DNA of 64,000 nucleotides from a virus, in IMG/VR virus record IMGVR_UViG_3300046328_000221, positions 30,046-94,045 of that record. One strand, given 5' to 3'. Under the pieces are notes generated by a model. That model did not search any database. It was not told where the DNA came from and was given only the letters and a program-made list of their open reading frames with translations. The translations under genes were made by a program, and so were the position numbers. Of this stretch, positions 28,100 through 39,302 are shown piece by piece. Positions within the stretch are counted from its first letter, which is position 1; every line of letters begins with the position of its first letter.

Positions 28100-29104
28100 A
28101 TGACTACTATGGAAGAAGCTCTTGCAGCTCTAGATCCACGTATCCGCAAGCGTTTGTCAAATGGGGTAGGATTTAAGACTGAGTATCAGGCAACGCCTAG
28201 CTATGGCTTGAACCGTGCACTAAATGGCGGATTGCCTATGGGTAGACAAGTTCTGATTTGGGGATCAAAGTCATCAGCTAAGTCATCTCTATGTCTTCAA
28301 ATGATTGCTATTGCCCAGCAAGAAGGAAAGCTTTGTGCTTGGATTGATGCAGAGATGTCATATTCTGAAGAGTGGGCAAAAGCTCTTGGGGTAGATACAG
28401 AACAACTCATTGTGTCTCAGGCACGTACTATTAATGAAATGGTAGATGTGGGAACTAACCTGATGAATGCAGGTGTAGACCTAATTGTAGTAGACTCTAT
28501 TACATCTCTTCTGCCTGCAATTTATTTTGAAAAGGATTCAGATGAACTTAAACAATTGGAAAACACTAAGCAAATTGGTGCTGAGTCAAGAGACTTTAGT
28601 AACGCTTGGAAAATGCTTAATTACGCAAACAACAAAGTTAAGCCAACGCTTTTTGTACTTATCAGCCAATCTCGCAATAACATTAGTGCTATGTATACTA
28701 GTCAACAGCCTTCTGGTGGTCAAGCTACTAAGTTCTATTCTTCAACTGTTATTAAACTCTTCTCGTCTGAATCAGACAACCAGGCTATTAAGGGTAAGAT
28801 TGCTGTCGGAGATAAGCTTATTGAGGAAAAGGTTGGACGTAAAGTTCGCTGGGAGGTTCAGTTTTCAAAAACTTCTCCAGCTTTCCAGTCTGGTGAATAC
28901 GACTTTTATTTCAGGGGCGATGTTGGCATTGATAGCGTTGGTGACCTTGTGGACACTGCAGAACTTATGGGTATTGTTAGTCGCACTGGGGCTTGGTATA
29001 TTCTCCCAGACGGCTCTAAGGTCCAGGGTAGAGAAGCTTTTGTCAACCGTGTTCGTGAAGATTTAGATCTACAGGATTCAATCAAGGCACAGGTAAATGG
29101 CTAA
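28100..29104 (+). CDS. RecA-like recombinase
   Basis: 334 residues. Walker A region GSKSSAKSSL (about residues 53-62), Walker B VDLIVVDSITSLLP (about 130-143) and a conserved LISQSRNNIS that matches RecA motif 4 with its Gln. It promotes strand exchange in recombination-dependent replication and repair. It lacks the long C-terminal domain of RecA and is nearer UvsX or Sak4-like proteins. An alternative ATG lies three codons downstream. Confidence 0.85.
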   Translation: MTTMEEALAALDPRIRKRLSNGVGFKTEYQATPSYGLNRALNGGLPMGRQVLIWGSKSSAKSSLCLQMIAIAQQEGKLCAWIDAEMSYSEEWAKALGVDTEQLIVSQARTINEMVDVGTNLMNAGVDLIVVDSITSLLPAIYFEKDSDELKQLENTKQIGAESRDFSNAWKMLNYANNKVKPTLFVLISQSRNNISAMYTSQQPSGGQATKFYSSTVIKLFSSESDNQAIKGKIAVGDKLIEEKVGRKVRWEVQFSKTSPAFQSGEYDFYFRGDVGIDSVGDLVDTAELMGIVSRTGAWYILPDGSKVQGREAFVNRVREDLDLQDSIKAQVNG

Positions 29105-29276
29105 GTATACAGTATTTCACGGTCAGTTTACTTGCCACGTCTGTAAGACAGAGGTTAGCTCATTGAGATCATATCCAGATACTAAAGAATTAACCTGGAT
29201 GTGCTCAGAAAAGCATCTAAGCAAAGTAAATCTGTCATATAAAAAGATTAAGAAGGACTATGAGCGAGAAAAATGA
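29097..29276 (+). CDS. Small zinc-binding protein
   Basis: 59 residues, overlapping the recombinase stop by 8 nt and the next gene by 17 nt. CHVC at residues 13-16 and C-x3-H at 36-40 form a treble-clef-like metal site; the C-terminus is Lys-rich. Likely a nucleic-acid-binding accessory protein in the recombination operon. Confidence 0.65.
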   Translation: MAKYTVFHGQFTCHVCKTEVSSLRSYPDTKELTWMCSEKHLSKVNLSYKKIKKDYEREK

Positions 29277-29553
29277 GAGTAAGAGAATAGGTGCTAAACA
29301 GCACAAAAACTCTGGTAGAGGGACTCATAAGGGCGATGCTACATGGGAAAACTTTACAGTAGACTTCAAAGAGGTTGGTAAATCATTTACCATCAATAAG
29401 GAAGTCTGGGCAAAGGCAACAACAGATGCAATTAGAAATGGTAATGATCCAGCCATCGTTGTTGTCATAGGATCTGAGGGTATAAAGACAAGACTTGCTT
29501 TAATAGAACTATCCTTGCTAGAACAGCTGATTAATGGTATAATAGAAGAATAA
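29260..29553 (+). CDS. PD-(D/E)XK-like resolvase candidate
   Basis: 97 residues. The N-terminus NSGRGTHKGDATWENFTVDF-KE resembles the Hjc-like pattern (basic Gly-rich loop, then GD, then a D.K strand) of compact Holliday-junction nucleases. The rest is beta-alpha-beta with a hydrophobic C-terminal helix. It lies among recombination genes. A RuvC-like nuclease is encoded 1.4 kb on, so the two may have different substrates. Assignment is tentative. Confidence 0.5.
   Translation: MSEKNESKRIGAKQHKNSGRGTHKGDATWENFTVDFKEVGKSFTINKEVWAKATTDAIRNGNDPAIVVVIGSEGIKTRLALIELSLLEQLINGIIEE
29535..29543 (+). promoter_or_regulatory. Extended -10 promoter TGgTATAAT
   Basis: Lies in the last codons of the preceding gene; the 25-nt leader contains GGAG before the ATG at 29569. 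Confidence 0.65.
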
Positions 29554-29568
29554 CACTGGAGACAATAA

Positions 29569-29874
29569 ATGGAACATGAAACAACAACAATAGATAAAGT
29601 AAATGGTCTAACAGAAATTGCAGACTTTATGAATGACGAAGAGCTAACTCAAGCTCTTACTTTCATAGCTAAGATCATCATTAAACCAGATATTCCACTT
29701 AATGTCGCCACACTAGAAATCGTTAGACTTCAGGCAATTGCTGCAAAGATGTCTTTTAAAGCAACTTGGATGACTAACGTAGACAAAGGAGATAGAGCGA
29801 AGAAGAATATCTACTATACAGCTGCTGAGGCCATCAATGACCTAGTATCTGCATTGAAGTATATTACTCGCTAA
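29569..29874 (+). CDS. Hypothetical helical protein
   Basis: 101 residues, all-helical in appearance (EIADFMNDEELTQALTFIAK, later AAEAINDLVSALKYITR). It precedes the Cas4-like exonuclease by 7 nt and has its own promoter. Conserved-looking hydrophobic spacing, no known family. A partner of the exonuclease is a possibility only. Confidence 0.6.
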   Translation: MEHETTTIDKVNGLTEIADFMNDEELTQALTFIAKIIIKPDIPLNVATLEIVRLQAIAAKMSFKATWMTNVDKGDRAKKNIYYTAAEAINDLVSALKYITR

Positions 29875-29881
29875 TCACATC

Positions 29882-30691
29882 ATGGCAAAAAGTTTACTAC
29901 AGCAGGTTATGCTAAAGAAGATCGACAACAGTGGTCCATCTTTTATTGACAAGCAAGCACTAATTGATAAGATTCAATCTGGATACACAGTAAATCGTGT
30001 AGACAAGTTTACAACCAAAAAGACATTTGCACCTAGTACTATTGCATATTCTCATGGAGAATGTCCTCGTTACTGGTACCTTGCTTTTACTGGTGCTAAC
30101 TTTACTGATAATGCTGATGCATACGGTGGTGCTAATATGACTGCTGGTACTAAATCACATGAGCGTATTCAGGAAGCAATGGGTAATGTCCCTGGCTTCT
30201 TAGTCGATTCAGAATTTAAGATTACTTATAATGATCCTCCAATCTTTGGATTTGGTGATGTCATGCTTAACTGGGAAGGCGAAGAACTTCTTGGTGAAAT
30301 CAAGACTATGCCAAACGAAGGATTTGAATATCGTAAGCAAGCAGGGAAGCCAAAGACTGGCCACCTTGTACAGCTACTTATTTATATGAAGATCAAGAAT
30401 AAGAATAAAGCCGTATTGATTTATGAAAACAAGAATAATCACGAACTGTTGATTTTCCCTGTTGAACTTAGTCAGTACTATTTTGAGTGGGTTGAAAATG
30501 CATTTGAATGGATGCGAACAGTTCGAAAAGCTTGGGAGAATAAAGAACTTCCAACAAAGAACTATCGCTCTAATTCTAAAATCTGTAAGACATGTCCAAT
30601 TAAGGAAGCATGTGACGCAGCTGGCATTGGGGAGATCAAGATTAAATCTCTGGAGCCTATAGATGAAAACCAAGCATTGCCAGTGGTGTGA
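29882..30691 (+). CDS. Cas4-like PD-(D/E)XK exonuclease with Fe-S cluster
   Basis: 269 residues. Metal-cluster cysteines are Cys61 (ECPRYWYL) and the C-terminal CKTCPIKEAC (three Cys). The nuclease core shows GFGDVMLN (Asp) and LLGEIKTM (E-x-K). This is the Cas4/RecB-family 5'-3' exonuclease common in phages, producing ssDNA ends for the adjacent recombinase. No CRISPR array or cas gene is nearby, so a CRISPR role is not suggested. Confidence 0.85.
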   Translation: MAKSLLQQVMLKKIDNSGPSFIDKQALIDKIQSGYTVNRVDKFTTKKTFAPSTIAYSHGECPRYWYLAFTGANFTDNADAYGGANMTAGTKSHERIQEAMGNVPGFLVDSEFKITYNDPPIFGFGDVMLNWEGEELLGEIKTMPNEGFEYRKQAGKPKTGHLVQLLIYMKIKNKNKAVLIYENKNNHELLIFPVELSQYYFEWVENAFEWMRTVRKAWENKELPTKNYRSNSKICKTCPIKEACDAAGIGEIKIKSLEPIDENQALPVV

Positions 30692-30953
30692 TCACACCTT
30701 TGAGACTAATATCTCATATCAAATATATTGTTCTTCTGAATGTAGAGAGTCTGCAACCAAAGAAAAAATTGCAGCACGGTATCTACAGACTAGAAGGACT
30801 AGGCGTAGTGGGAAAAACAGGGTATGTAAATCTTGTGAGCAAAGCTTGTCTATCTATAATGATAATGATCTGTGCTTAAACTGTGATGTAAATCCGAAAG
30901 ATGTTTTAAAAGCATTGAAGGATATTAAAGGATTAGCAAATGGTAAAAATTAG
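30663..30953 (+). CDS. Zinc-ribbon protein
   Basis: 96 residues. Two metal sites: CQWC..CSSEC (residues 6-28) and CKSC..CLNC (about 55-74), separated by a basic Arg-rich helix. Overlaps both neighbours (29 nt and 14 nt). Probably binds nucleic acid; position suggests recombination or replication. Confidence 0.65.
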   Translation: MKTKHCQWCDHTFETNISYQIYCSSECRESATKEKIAARYLQTRRTRRSGKNRVCKSCEQSLSIYNDNDLCLNCDVNPKDVLKALKDIKGLANGKN

Positions 30954-31515
30954 TGCTGTTAATGAAAAGCCAAAAGTAGTATGTAGTATTGATGCTAGTA
31001 CTAACAGTCTGGCATTTGCCATATTCTCCGACCTTTCATTAATAAGCATTGGCAAGATCAATTTCCAGGGTACTAATACATACGCTAAAGTTGCAGATGC
31101 TGCTAAGAAAACGGTATCATTCTTTAAAGAGTTTGAAATTGATGCCATTGTGATTGAACATACAGTCTTTATGAATAGTCCTAAGACTCAGGCTGATCTA
31201 GCATTGGTTCAGGGTGCACTTTTAGGGGCAGCAAGTATCAATAATATTAAAATTGCTGGTTCAATCAATCCAATTACTTGGCAATCATATATTGGAAATA
31301 ACAAGCTTACTTCTGCTGAAAAACAGGAGCTTATGAAACAGTACCCAGATAAGTCAAAAGCCTGGTATACAACCAGAGCTAGAGATATTAGGAAAATAAG
31401 AACTATAGATTTCGTAAATACATATTATGACAAAGATATATCTGATAATGATGTTGCTGATGCTGTTGGTATTGGGCATTGGGCAATTCATAATTGGGGA
31501 AAGTTGACAAAGTAG
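30940..31515 (+). CDS. RuvC-like Holliday-junction resolvase
   Basis: 191 residues with an RNase H fold pattern: VVCSIDASTNSLAF (first Asp, about residue 16), DAIVIEHTVF (Glu) and DNDVADAVGIGHWA (C-terminal acidic residues). It would cleave branched intermediates before packaging by the terminase encoded just downstream. The next gene's promoter overlaps its stop. Confidence 0.78.
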   Translation: MVKISAVNEKPKVVCSIDASTNSLAFAIFSDLSLISIGKINFQGTNTYAKVADAAKKTVSFFKEFEIDAIVIEHTVFMNSPKTQADLALVQGALLGAASINNIKIAGSINPITWQSYIGNNKLTSAEKQELMKQYPDKSKAWYTTRARDIRKIRTIDFVNTYYDKDISDNDVADAVGIGHWAIHNWGKLTK

Positions 31516-31517
31516 TA

Positions 31518-31526
31518 TGATATAAT
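31518..31526 (+). promoter_or_regulatory. Extended -10 promoter TGaTATAAT, leaderless start
   Basis: Six nucleotides from the -10 to the ATG at 31533; no Shine-Dalgarno. It gives the HNH gene its own transcript. Confidence 0.7.
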
Positions 31527-31532
31527 TTTCTT

Positions 31533-32018
31533 ATGGGAAGAAAATTTTATAATGGATATAAACAAGGGCTATGGACCATAGTTAACTATCCAGCAAAAAG
31601 CAAAAAGGCATTGATGAGATGCAGTTGTGGTTACGAAACTTGGAACTTTTTATCTAACCTATCTTCTCACAATTCTCAAGGTTGCAGAAAATGCATGTTG
31701 CAAACTCCAGCACATAGAACCTATCTTTTAGTTCTTAGAACTGCAAGCAGGAGATCAATTAAGTGGAATATTTCAGAAGAGGCCTGGGTCACAATCTCAC
31801 AACAGGACTGCTTTTACTGTGGAGCTAAGCCGTCTAATATGATTACAGAATATGGATACCCATATAATGGATTAGACCGAATTGATTCAAATGGAATCTA
31901 TGAGTTGACAAATGTAGTTTCCTGCTGTAAGATTTGCAATAGATCAAAAAGTGATATTACACAAGAAGAGTTTTATAGCTGGATAAGGAAAGCCTATGAG
32001 CAAATTATATCAAAGTGA
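31533..32018 (+). CDS. HNH endonuclease, probably free-standing homing type
   Basis: 161 residues. N-terminal zinc site CSCGYETW and CRKC (residues 30-52), then an HNH core: CFYCGAKPSN, GLDRIDSNGIYELTNVVSCC and CKICNRSKSD. The catalytic first position is Asp-Arg (DRID), common in this family. The private leaderless promoter inside an otherwise coupled operon suggests an inserted element. Confidence 0.82.
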   Translation: MGRKFYNGYKQGLWTIVNYPAKSKKALMRCSCGYETWNFLSNLSSHNSQGCRKCMLQTPAHRTYLLVLRTASRRSIKWNISEEAWVTISQQDCFYCGAKPSNMITEYGYPYNGLDRIDSNGIYELTNVVSCCKICNRSKSDITQEEFYSWIRKAYEQIISK

Positions 32019-32148
32019 AAATTGGCTTCGTAAACGCTATTGGCTAGACAAGAAAAGTCCAGAAGATATTGCAAAAGAGTGTGGGACAAGCGTAGAGACT
32101 ATCTATGTTTATCTTGCTAAATTTAAACTTAGGAGATCAAAACGATGA
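31996..32148 (+). CDS. Small helix-turn-helix protein
   Basis: 50 residues, overlapping the HNH gene by 23 nt and the next gene by 4 nt (ATGA). It is essentially a single helix-turn-helix (SPEDIAKECGTSVETIYVYL) with a basic tail. It could be a small DNA-binding factor, or the remains of the recognition domain of the HNH protein, as this motif often ends homing endonucleases. Confidence 0.55.
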   Translation: MSKLYQSENWLRKRYWLDKKSPEDIAKECGTSVETIYVYLAKFKLRRSKR

Positions 32149-32399
32149 CTATATTTTTAAGAGAACCACAGGTGACTCTAGAAAATGGAAAAATTATTCA
32201 AAATGGGGATCTTATTAAGATTCGTGGAGAGTATGGACTTAGCTTTAAGTTCCAGAATCTAACTACCAATCCTAATACTGGTGCTCAATGGATTGACTGT
32301 TTTGAGATGTTTCGTGGACATGCTGGGGTACTTAGATCATTTAGATCTGATAGAATTAAACGTATACCAAAGAGAAGAGTAAAGAAGAATGTCAACTGA
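32145..32399 (+). CDS. Small beta-rich hypothetical protein
   Basis: 84 residues with strands GKIIQNGDLIKIRGEYGLSF and a basic Arg/Lys end. Possibly a small SH3- or Tudor-like barrel. Coupled to both neighbours (ATGA, 11-nt overlap with the terminase small-subunit gene). Function unknown. Confidence 0.55.
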   Translation: MTIFLREPQVTLENGKIIQNGDLIKIRGEYGLSFKFQNLTTNPNTGAQWIDCFEMFRGHAGVLRSFRSDRIKRIPKRRVKKNVN

Positions 32400-32922
32400 A
32401 GCAGATTTAATTGCACATCTAGATGAAGTAAATAAGGTAGTAGAGAAATATCTACAGGGAGCTGAACCTACACAAATATCTAAAGAGCTTGCCCTACCAA
32501 GACAAAAGGTAGTCGCTCATCTGAATGAGTGGAAGATGATGGCATCTGATAATGCTATTATTCGTGCACGTGCCAAGGAAGCTTTAGCAGGAGCAGATAC
32601 TCACTACAACAAGCTAATACAAAAAGCCTATGAGGTTATGGATGATGCAACTACTACTGCTAATCTTGGTGCTAAGAATGGTGCCATCAAACTTGTAATG
32701 GATATTGAGAAGACTCGCATCGACATGCTTCAGAAGGCTGGTCTGCTGGAGAATAAAGAACTTGCAGAAGAGATGCTAGAGATTGAACGTAAGCAAGATG
32801 TCCTTGTTGGTATCCTACGTGATATTGCATCTGAATACCCACAGATCCGTGATGAAATTATGCGTAGACTCTCTAACGTATCTAGAGAGCAGGAAGTGAT
32901 CACAATTGTCAACAATGTTTAA
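32389..32922 (+). CDS. Terminase small subunit
   Basis: 177 residues. The N-terminal helix-turn-helix (residues 15-50, ISKELALPRQKVVAHLNEWK) would recognise the packaging site, and the long helical remainder would oligomerise. It overlaps the large-subunit gene by 17 nt. Confidence 0.75.
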   Translation: MSTEADLIAHLDEVNKVVEKYLQGAEPTQISKELALPRQKVVAHLNEWKMMASDNAIIRARAKEALAGADTHYNKLIQKAYEVMDDATTTANLGAKNGAIKLVMDIEKTRIDMLQKAGLLENKELAEEMLEIERKQDVLVGILRDIASEYPQIRDEIMRRLSNVSREQEVITIVNNV

Positions 32923-34690
32923 TGAGTTCTTAGAGGTTCTCAAAAATAATAATTTCGATGAGACTCCAGTAGATGCTAAAACATTTGTTGAGGGTGAGAA
33001 TTATCTTGCTCAACCACCACTATCTCAAATTCAATATGACATCGTTGAGGCAATGAGTCAGATTTATAGACTTGAAGACTTGATTGATATCATGGGTGAA
33101 GAAGAGGGTAGACGTTACTATAAAAAGTATACAAAGAATGAAGTAATTCTACAGCTTGGTAAGGGTAGTGGAAAAGACTTTGTTTCTACTGTTGCTTGTG
33201 CATATATTGTTTACAAACTGCTATGCCTTAAAGACCCTGCAAGATATTTTGGTAAGCCATCTGGGGATGCTATTGATATTATCAATATTGCTATCAATGC
33301 TCAGCAGGCTAAGAATGTTTTCTTTAAAGGCTTTAAGACCAAGATTGAAAAATCTGAATGGTTTGGTGGGAAGTATAATCCAAAGGCTGAATCTATTGAA
33401 TTTGATAAAGGCATTACAGTTTATTCAGGACACTCTGAACGTGAATCCCATGAAGGTCTTAACCTGATCCTTGCCGTGCTAGATGAGATCTCTGGTTTTG
33501 CTACTGAAGTTGGAACTGGAAACGAACAGGGTAAGACTGCAGACAATATCTACAAGGCTTTCCGTGCTTCTGTAGACTCTCGTTTCCCAGATCTTGGAAA
33601 AGTTGCACTACTATCTTTCCCTCGTTATCCAGGTGACTTTATTTCCCAGAGATACGATGCTGTAATTGCAGAGAAAGAAGTTATTACAAAGCATCATAAG
33701 TTTATTATGAATGAAGATCTGCCAGCGGATGCAGAAGGTAACTCATTGGAAATTAGTTGGGATGAAGATACCATTCTTTCTTATAAGTTTCCAGGAATGT
33801 TTGCTATCAAGCGTCCTACTTGGATCGTAAATCCAACTCGTAAGATTGATGACTTTAAGCTTGCATTCTATACAGACCTTGGCGATGCAATGATGCGTTT
33901 TGCATGTGTTCCAACCTATTCATCAGATGCATTTTTTAAGCAGATAGATAAGGTTAGAGCAACTATGTCTTTGAGAAATCCTCTAGATTCAAATAGAAGA
34001 TTTGATGAAACATTTACTCCAGATCCAGATAAAAAATATTTTATTCATGCTGACCTTGCACAGCGTCACGACAAGTGTGCTGTTGCTATTGCCCACGTAG
34101 AAAAGTGGGTAAATATTCAGGTAATTAAAGACTACCAACAAGTAGCACCTGTAGTCGTAGTAGATGCTGTAGCATGGTGGGAGCCAAAGATTGAAGGTCC
34201 TGTAAACCTTTCAGAGGTAAAGCAGTGGATTCAAAACTTGCGAAGACTAGGATTCGATATTGGTATGGTGTCTTTTGACCGTTGGCAGTCATTTGATATT
34301 CAGAATGAGCTAAAGCAGGTAGGAATTAGAACTGAAACTGTCTCAGTTGCAAAGAAGCATTATGAGGATATGGCAATGTTGGTATACGAGGAAAGACTTG
34401 CCATGCCAGCAATTGACCTTCTATTTGAAGAGCTTACAGAGCTTAAGATTATGAAGGGTAACAGGGTAGACCACCCTAGAAAGTCCTCTAAGGACCTTGC
34501 AGACGCTGTCTGTGGGGCTATCTTTGGAGCAATATCACATACACCAAAAGACACTAATCAGATGGTTGAGATTCATGAGTTTAGGGATAGACCTAAAAAA
34601 ATACTTGACAACGATAAGGACAATGTGATAAGATTGAAGCCTATGCCAGATGACGTTAAGAAATATTTGGGTAGATTCGATCTAATCTAA
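32906..34690 (+). CDS. Terminase large subunit
   Basis: 594-residue packaging motor. ATPase: Walker A QLGKGSGKDF (about residues 83-92), Walker B LILAVLDEIS (about 188-197). Nuclease: YFIHADLAQRHDKCAVAIAH (first Asp, about residue 380), VSFDRWQSFD, and a C-terminal KDLADAVCGAIFGA (last Asp). It ends the replication-recombination operon and is about 32 kb downstream of the portal gene. Confidence 0.93.
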   Translation: MSTMFNEFLEVLKNNNFDETPVDAKTFVEGENYLAQPPLSQIQYDIVEAMSQIYRLEDLIDIMGEEEGRRYYKKYTKNEVILQLGKGSGKDFVSTVACAYIVYKLLCLKDPARYFGKPSGDAIDIINIAINAQQAKNVFFKGFKTKIEKSEWFGGKYNPKAESIEFDKGITVYSGHSERESHEGLNLILAVLDEISGFATEVGTGNEQGKTADNIYKAFRASVDSRFPDLGKVALLSFPRYPGDFISQRYDAVIAEKEVITKHHKFIMNEDLPADAEGNSLEISWDEDTILSYKFPGMFAIKRPTWIVNPTRKIDDFKLAFYTDLGDAMMRFACVPTYSSDAFFKQIDKVRATMSLRNPLDSNRRFDETFTPDPDKKYFIHADLAQRHDKCAVAIAHVEKWVNIQVIKDYQQVAPVVVVDAVAWWEPKIEGPVNLSEVKQWIQNLRRLGFDIGMVSFDRWQSFDIQNELKQVGIRTETVSVAKKHYEDMAMLVYEERLAMPAIDLLFEELTELKIMKGNRVDHPRKSSKDLADAVCGAIFGAISHTPKDTNQMVEIHEFRDRPKKILDNDKDNVIRLKPMPDDVKKYLGRFDLI

Positions 34691-34718
34691 CAAAAATAAA
34701 GAAAAGGAAAATAAAACT

Positions 34719-35636
34719 ATGACTTCATTAAAGAAGCCACTTATTGCTATTGCCACTGCACTAGCTATCGCCACAACTGCTCTAACTGCACCAGCTTCTG
34801 CTGCTACTGCTGGACTCACTGTAAATGCCGCTGAGCCTGCTACTACTGGAAGCACATCAGCAACTGCAATCGTATTGCCAGTACCTTCAAATAATGTTGT
34901 TGGTGTAAACAATGCACTAAAGATTGCTCTAACTGGTATAACTGCTGGATCAACAGTAACTGCTGTTGCTACTAATGCTACACTGCTAACATCACTAACT
35001 TCAGCTACCGCATCTTCAGGTTCAGCTAGCCTAAGCATTGCTACTGGAACTGGAACTGTTGCAAACATTTTTGTATATACGAAGACCACATCAGTTGGAA
35101 CAGTTGTTGTTACTGCAGATAATGTTGTTACAACTTATTACGTTAAGGGTTTAGCTGGACCAGCCTACAATGTTTCTGCTGACGTAGTTCCTACCGCAGA
35201 TCTGTCTAGCGTAAACACTTTGACAGCAAAAGTAACTGATGTATTTGGAAATGCTGTCGCTACATCTCCATCCGTTGTGATTATTGGAGGTACTGCTGGG
35301 CCTATTACTCTTACTGCTACAGTTGGAAGTTACACTTCTGCAATTACTACACCTGCAGTTGCTGGTGAAATTATAATTGAGACAAGTATTTCTCCTACTG
35401 CAGTTGATGGTTTTGCTGCTCCAGTAAAGGCTATTGTATCAAAGGTTTCTGTTGGTGACCTACGTGCACAGATTAAGTCTTTGTCTGCAGATCTTGCATC
35501 AGAAAAGACTGCTCGTATCACAGATAAGACAGCTGCCGATGCTGCATACGTTGCTTTGAGGGCAAAGTTTAATGCTCTCGCCAAGAAATATAACAGCAAA
35601 ACTGCTAAAAAGTACCAGGTTGCTTTGTTAAAGTAA
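34719..35636 (+). CDS. Secreted Ala/Thr-rich protein with signal peptide
   Basis: 305 residues. A clear Sec signal peptide (residues 1-28: MTSLKKPLIAIATALAIATT, then AxA sites at APASA). It is followed by beta-rich, Ig-like sequence and a C-terminal coiled coil (RAQIKSLSADLASEKTARIT). The composition resembles actinobacterial surface proteins. Expression just before the nrd operon suggests early or middle infection; modification of the host surface or superinfection exclusion are possibilities, not shown. Confidence 0.72.
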   Translation: MTSLKKPLIAIATALAIATTALTAPASAATAGLTVNAAEPATTGSTSATAIVLPVPSNNVVGVNNALKIALTGITAGSTVTAVATNATLLTSLTSATASSGSASLSIATGTGTVANIFVYTKTTSVGTVVVTADNVVTTYYVKGLAGPAYNVSADVVPTADLSSVNTLTAKVTDVFGNAVATSPSVVIIGGTAGPITLTATVGSYTSAITTPAVAGEIIIETSISPTAVDGFAAPVKAIVSKVSVGDLRAQIKSLSADLASEKTARITDKTAADAAYVALRAKFNALAKKYNSKTAKKYQVALLK

Positions 35637-35638
35637 TA

Positions 35639-35647
35639 TGTTATAAT
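35639..35647 (+). promoter_or_regulatory. Extended -10 promoter TGtTATAAT
   Basis: Begins 3 nt after the stop of the secreted protein. The expected start site (about 35654) is only a few bases before a hairpin, so the first product could be a short RNA unless the hairpin is read through into nrdI. Confidence 0.65.
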
Positions 35648-35658
35648 TGTATAACTTA

Positions 35659-35685
35659 GGGGAGGGCTTTTCATAGGTCCTCCCC
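35659..35685 (+). terminator. Hairpin between promoter and nrdI (terminator/attenuator)
   Basis: GGGGAGGG pairs with TCCTCCCC (8 bp, one wobble) over an 11-nt loop. The downstream tract TTAATTAT is only moderately U-rich. It may terminate the upstream gene and attenuate the nrd transcript. Confidence 0.6.
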
Positions 35686-35718
35686 TTAATTATCCCCATT
35701 TTAGAGAGAGGCTTAAAG

Positions 35719-36113
35719 TTGTCATTGAAGGTTGTGTACTTTTCAAATTATTCAGGCAACACAAAGCGTTTTGTAGAGAAGTTGGAAGTAGATGCCATCC
35801 GTATTCCTATTGACTGGGATCCAATAGATCCAGTCTATATAGACGAGGAATACGTTCTGATGGTTCCAACATATGGTGGAGGCTCTGATAAAACTGCCAT
35901 CCCAAGGCAGTTAGGAAAGTTTTTAAACATTCCTAGCAATAGGTTATGGCTACGTGGAGTAGTTGGTTTAGGCAATACAAACTTTGGAGAACATTTTTGC
36001 AAGGCTGCAGAGATGATCTCACAAAAGACTGGGGTACCAGTAATCGCCAAGGTAGAAATCTTTGGCACAATCGATGATGTAATCAAGGTAAAGGAAAGGT
36101 TGGCATTAATACA

Positions 36114-36117
<4 letters not shown>
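35719..36117 (+). CDS. nrdI: NrdI flavodoxin for class Ib ribonucleotide reductase
   Basis: 132 residues. The FMN-binding loop is [15 protein letters not shown] (residues 8-22), with the family motifs VPTYGGG and [15 protein letters not shown]. NrdI supplies the oxidant that assembles the Mn cofactor of NrdF. A TTG start at 35719 fits the AGAGAGG site upstream. The stop overlaps nrdE (ATGA). Confidence 0.92.
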
Positions 36118-39196
<3,079 letters not shown>

Positions 39197-39209
39197 TCTA
39201 TCTTTTGTT

Positions 39210-39240
39210 GGGGCTGGGACTTATGTCCTGGCCCCTTTTC
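39210..39240 (+). terminator. Rho-independent terminator of the nrd operon
   Basis: GGGGCTGGGAC pairs with GTCCTGGCCCC (11 bp, two wobbles), loop TTAT, then TTTT. Confidence 0.88.
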
Positions 39241-39254
39241 TAATATTTAAATAA

Positions 39255-39263
39255 TGATATAAT
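39255..39263 (+). promoter_or_regulatory. Extended -10 promoter TGaTATAAT
   Basis: Perfect extended -10 about 40 nt before the apparent ATT start at 39303; AGGAG is included in the leader. Confidence 0.75.
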
Positions 39264-39302
39264 TATCTTGTTAGCAACACCCCACTAACAGGAGAACCCC
39301 AA

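Noticed and set aside
29882-30691. Cas4-like gene as evidence for a CRISPR system
   Set aside because: No repeats or other cas genes; Cas4-like exonucleases are routine in phage recombination modules.
31504-31526. TTGACA as the -35 for the HNH promoter
   Set aside because: Spacing to TATAAT is only 11 bp; the extended -10 is sufficient.
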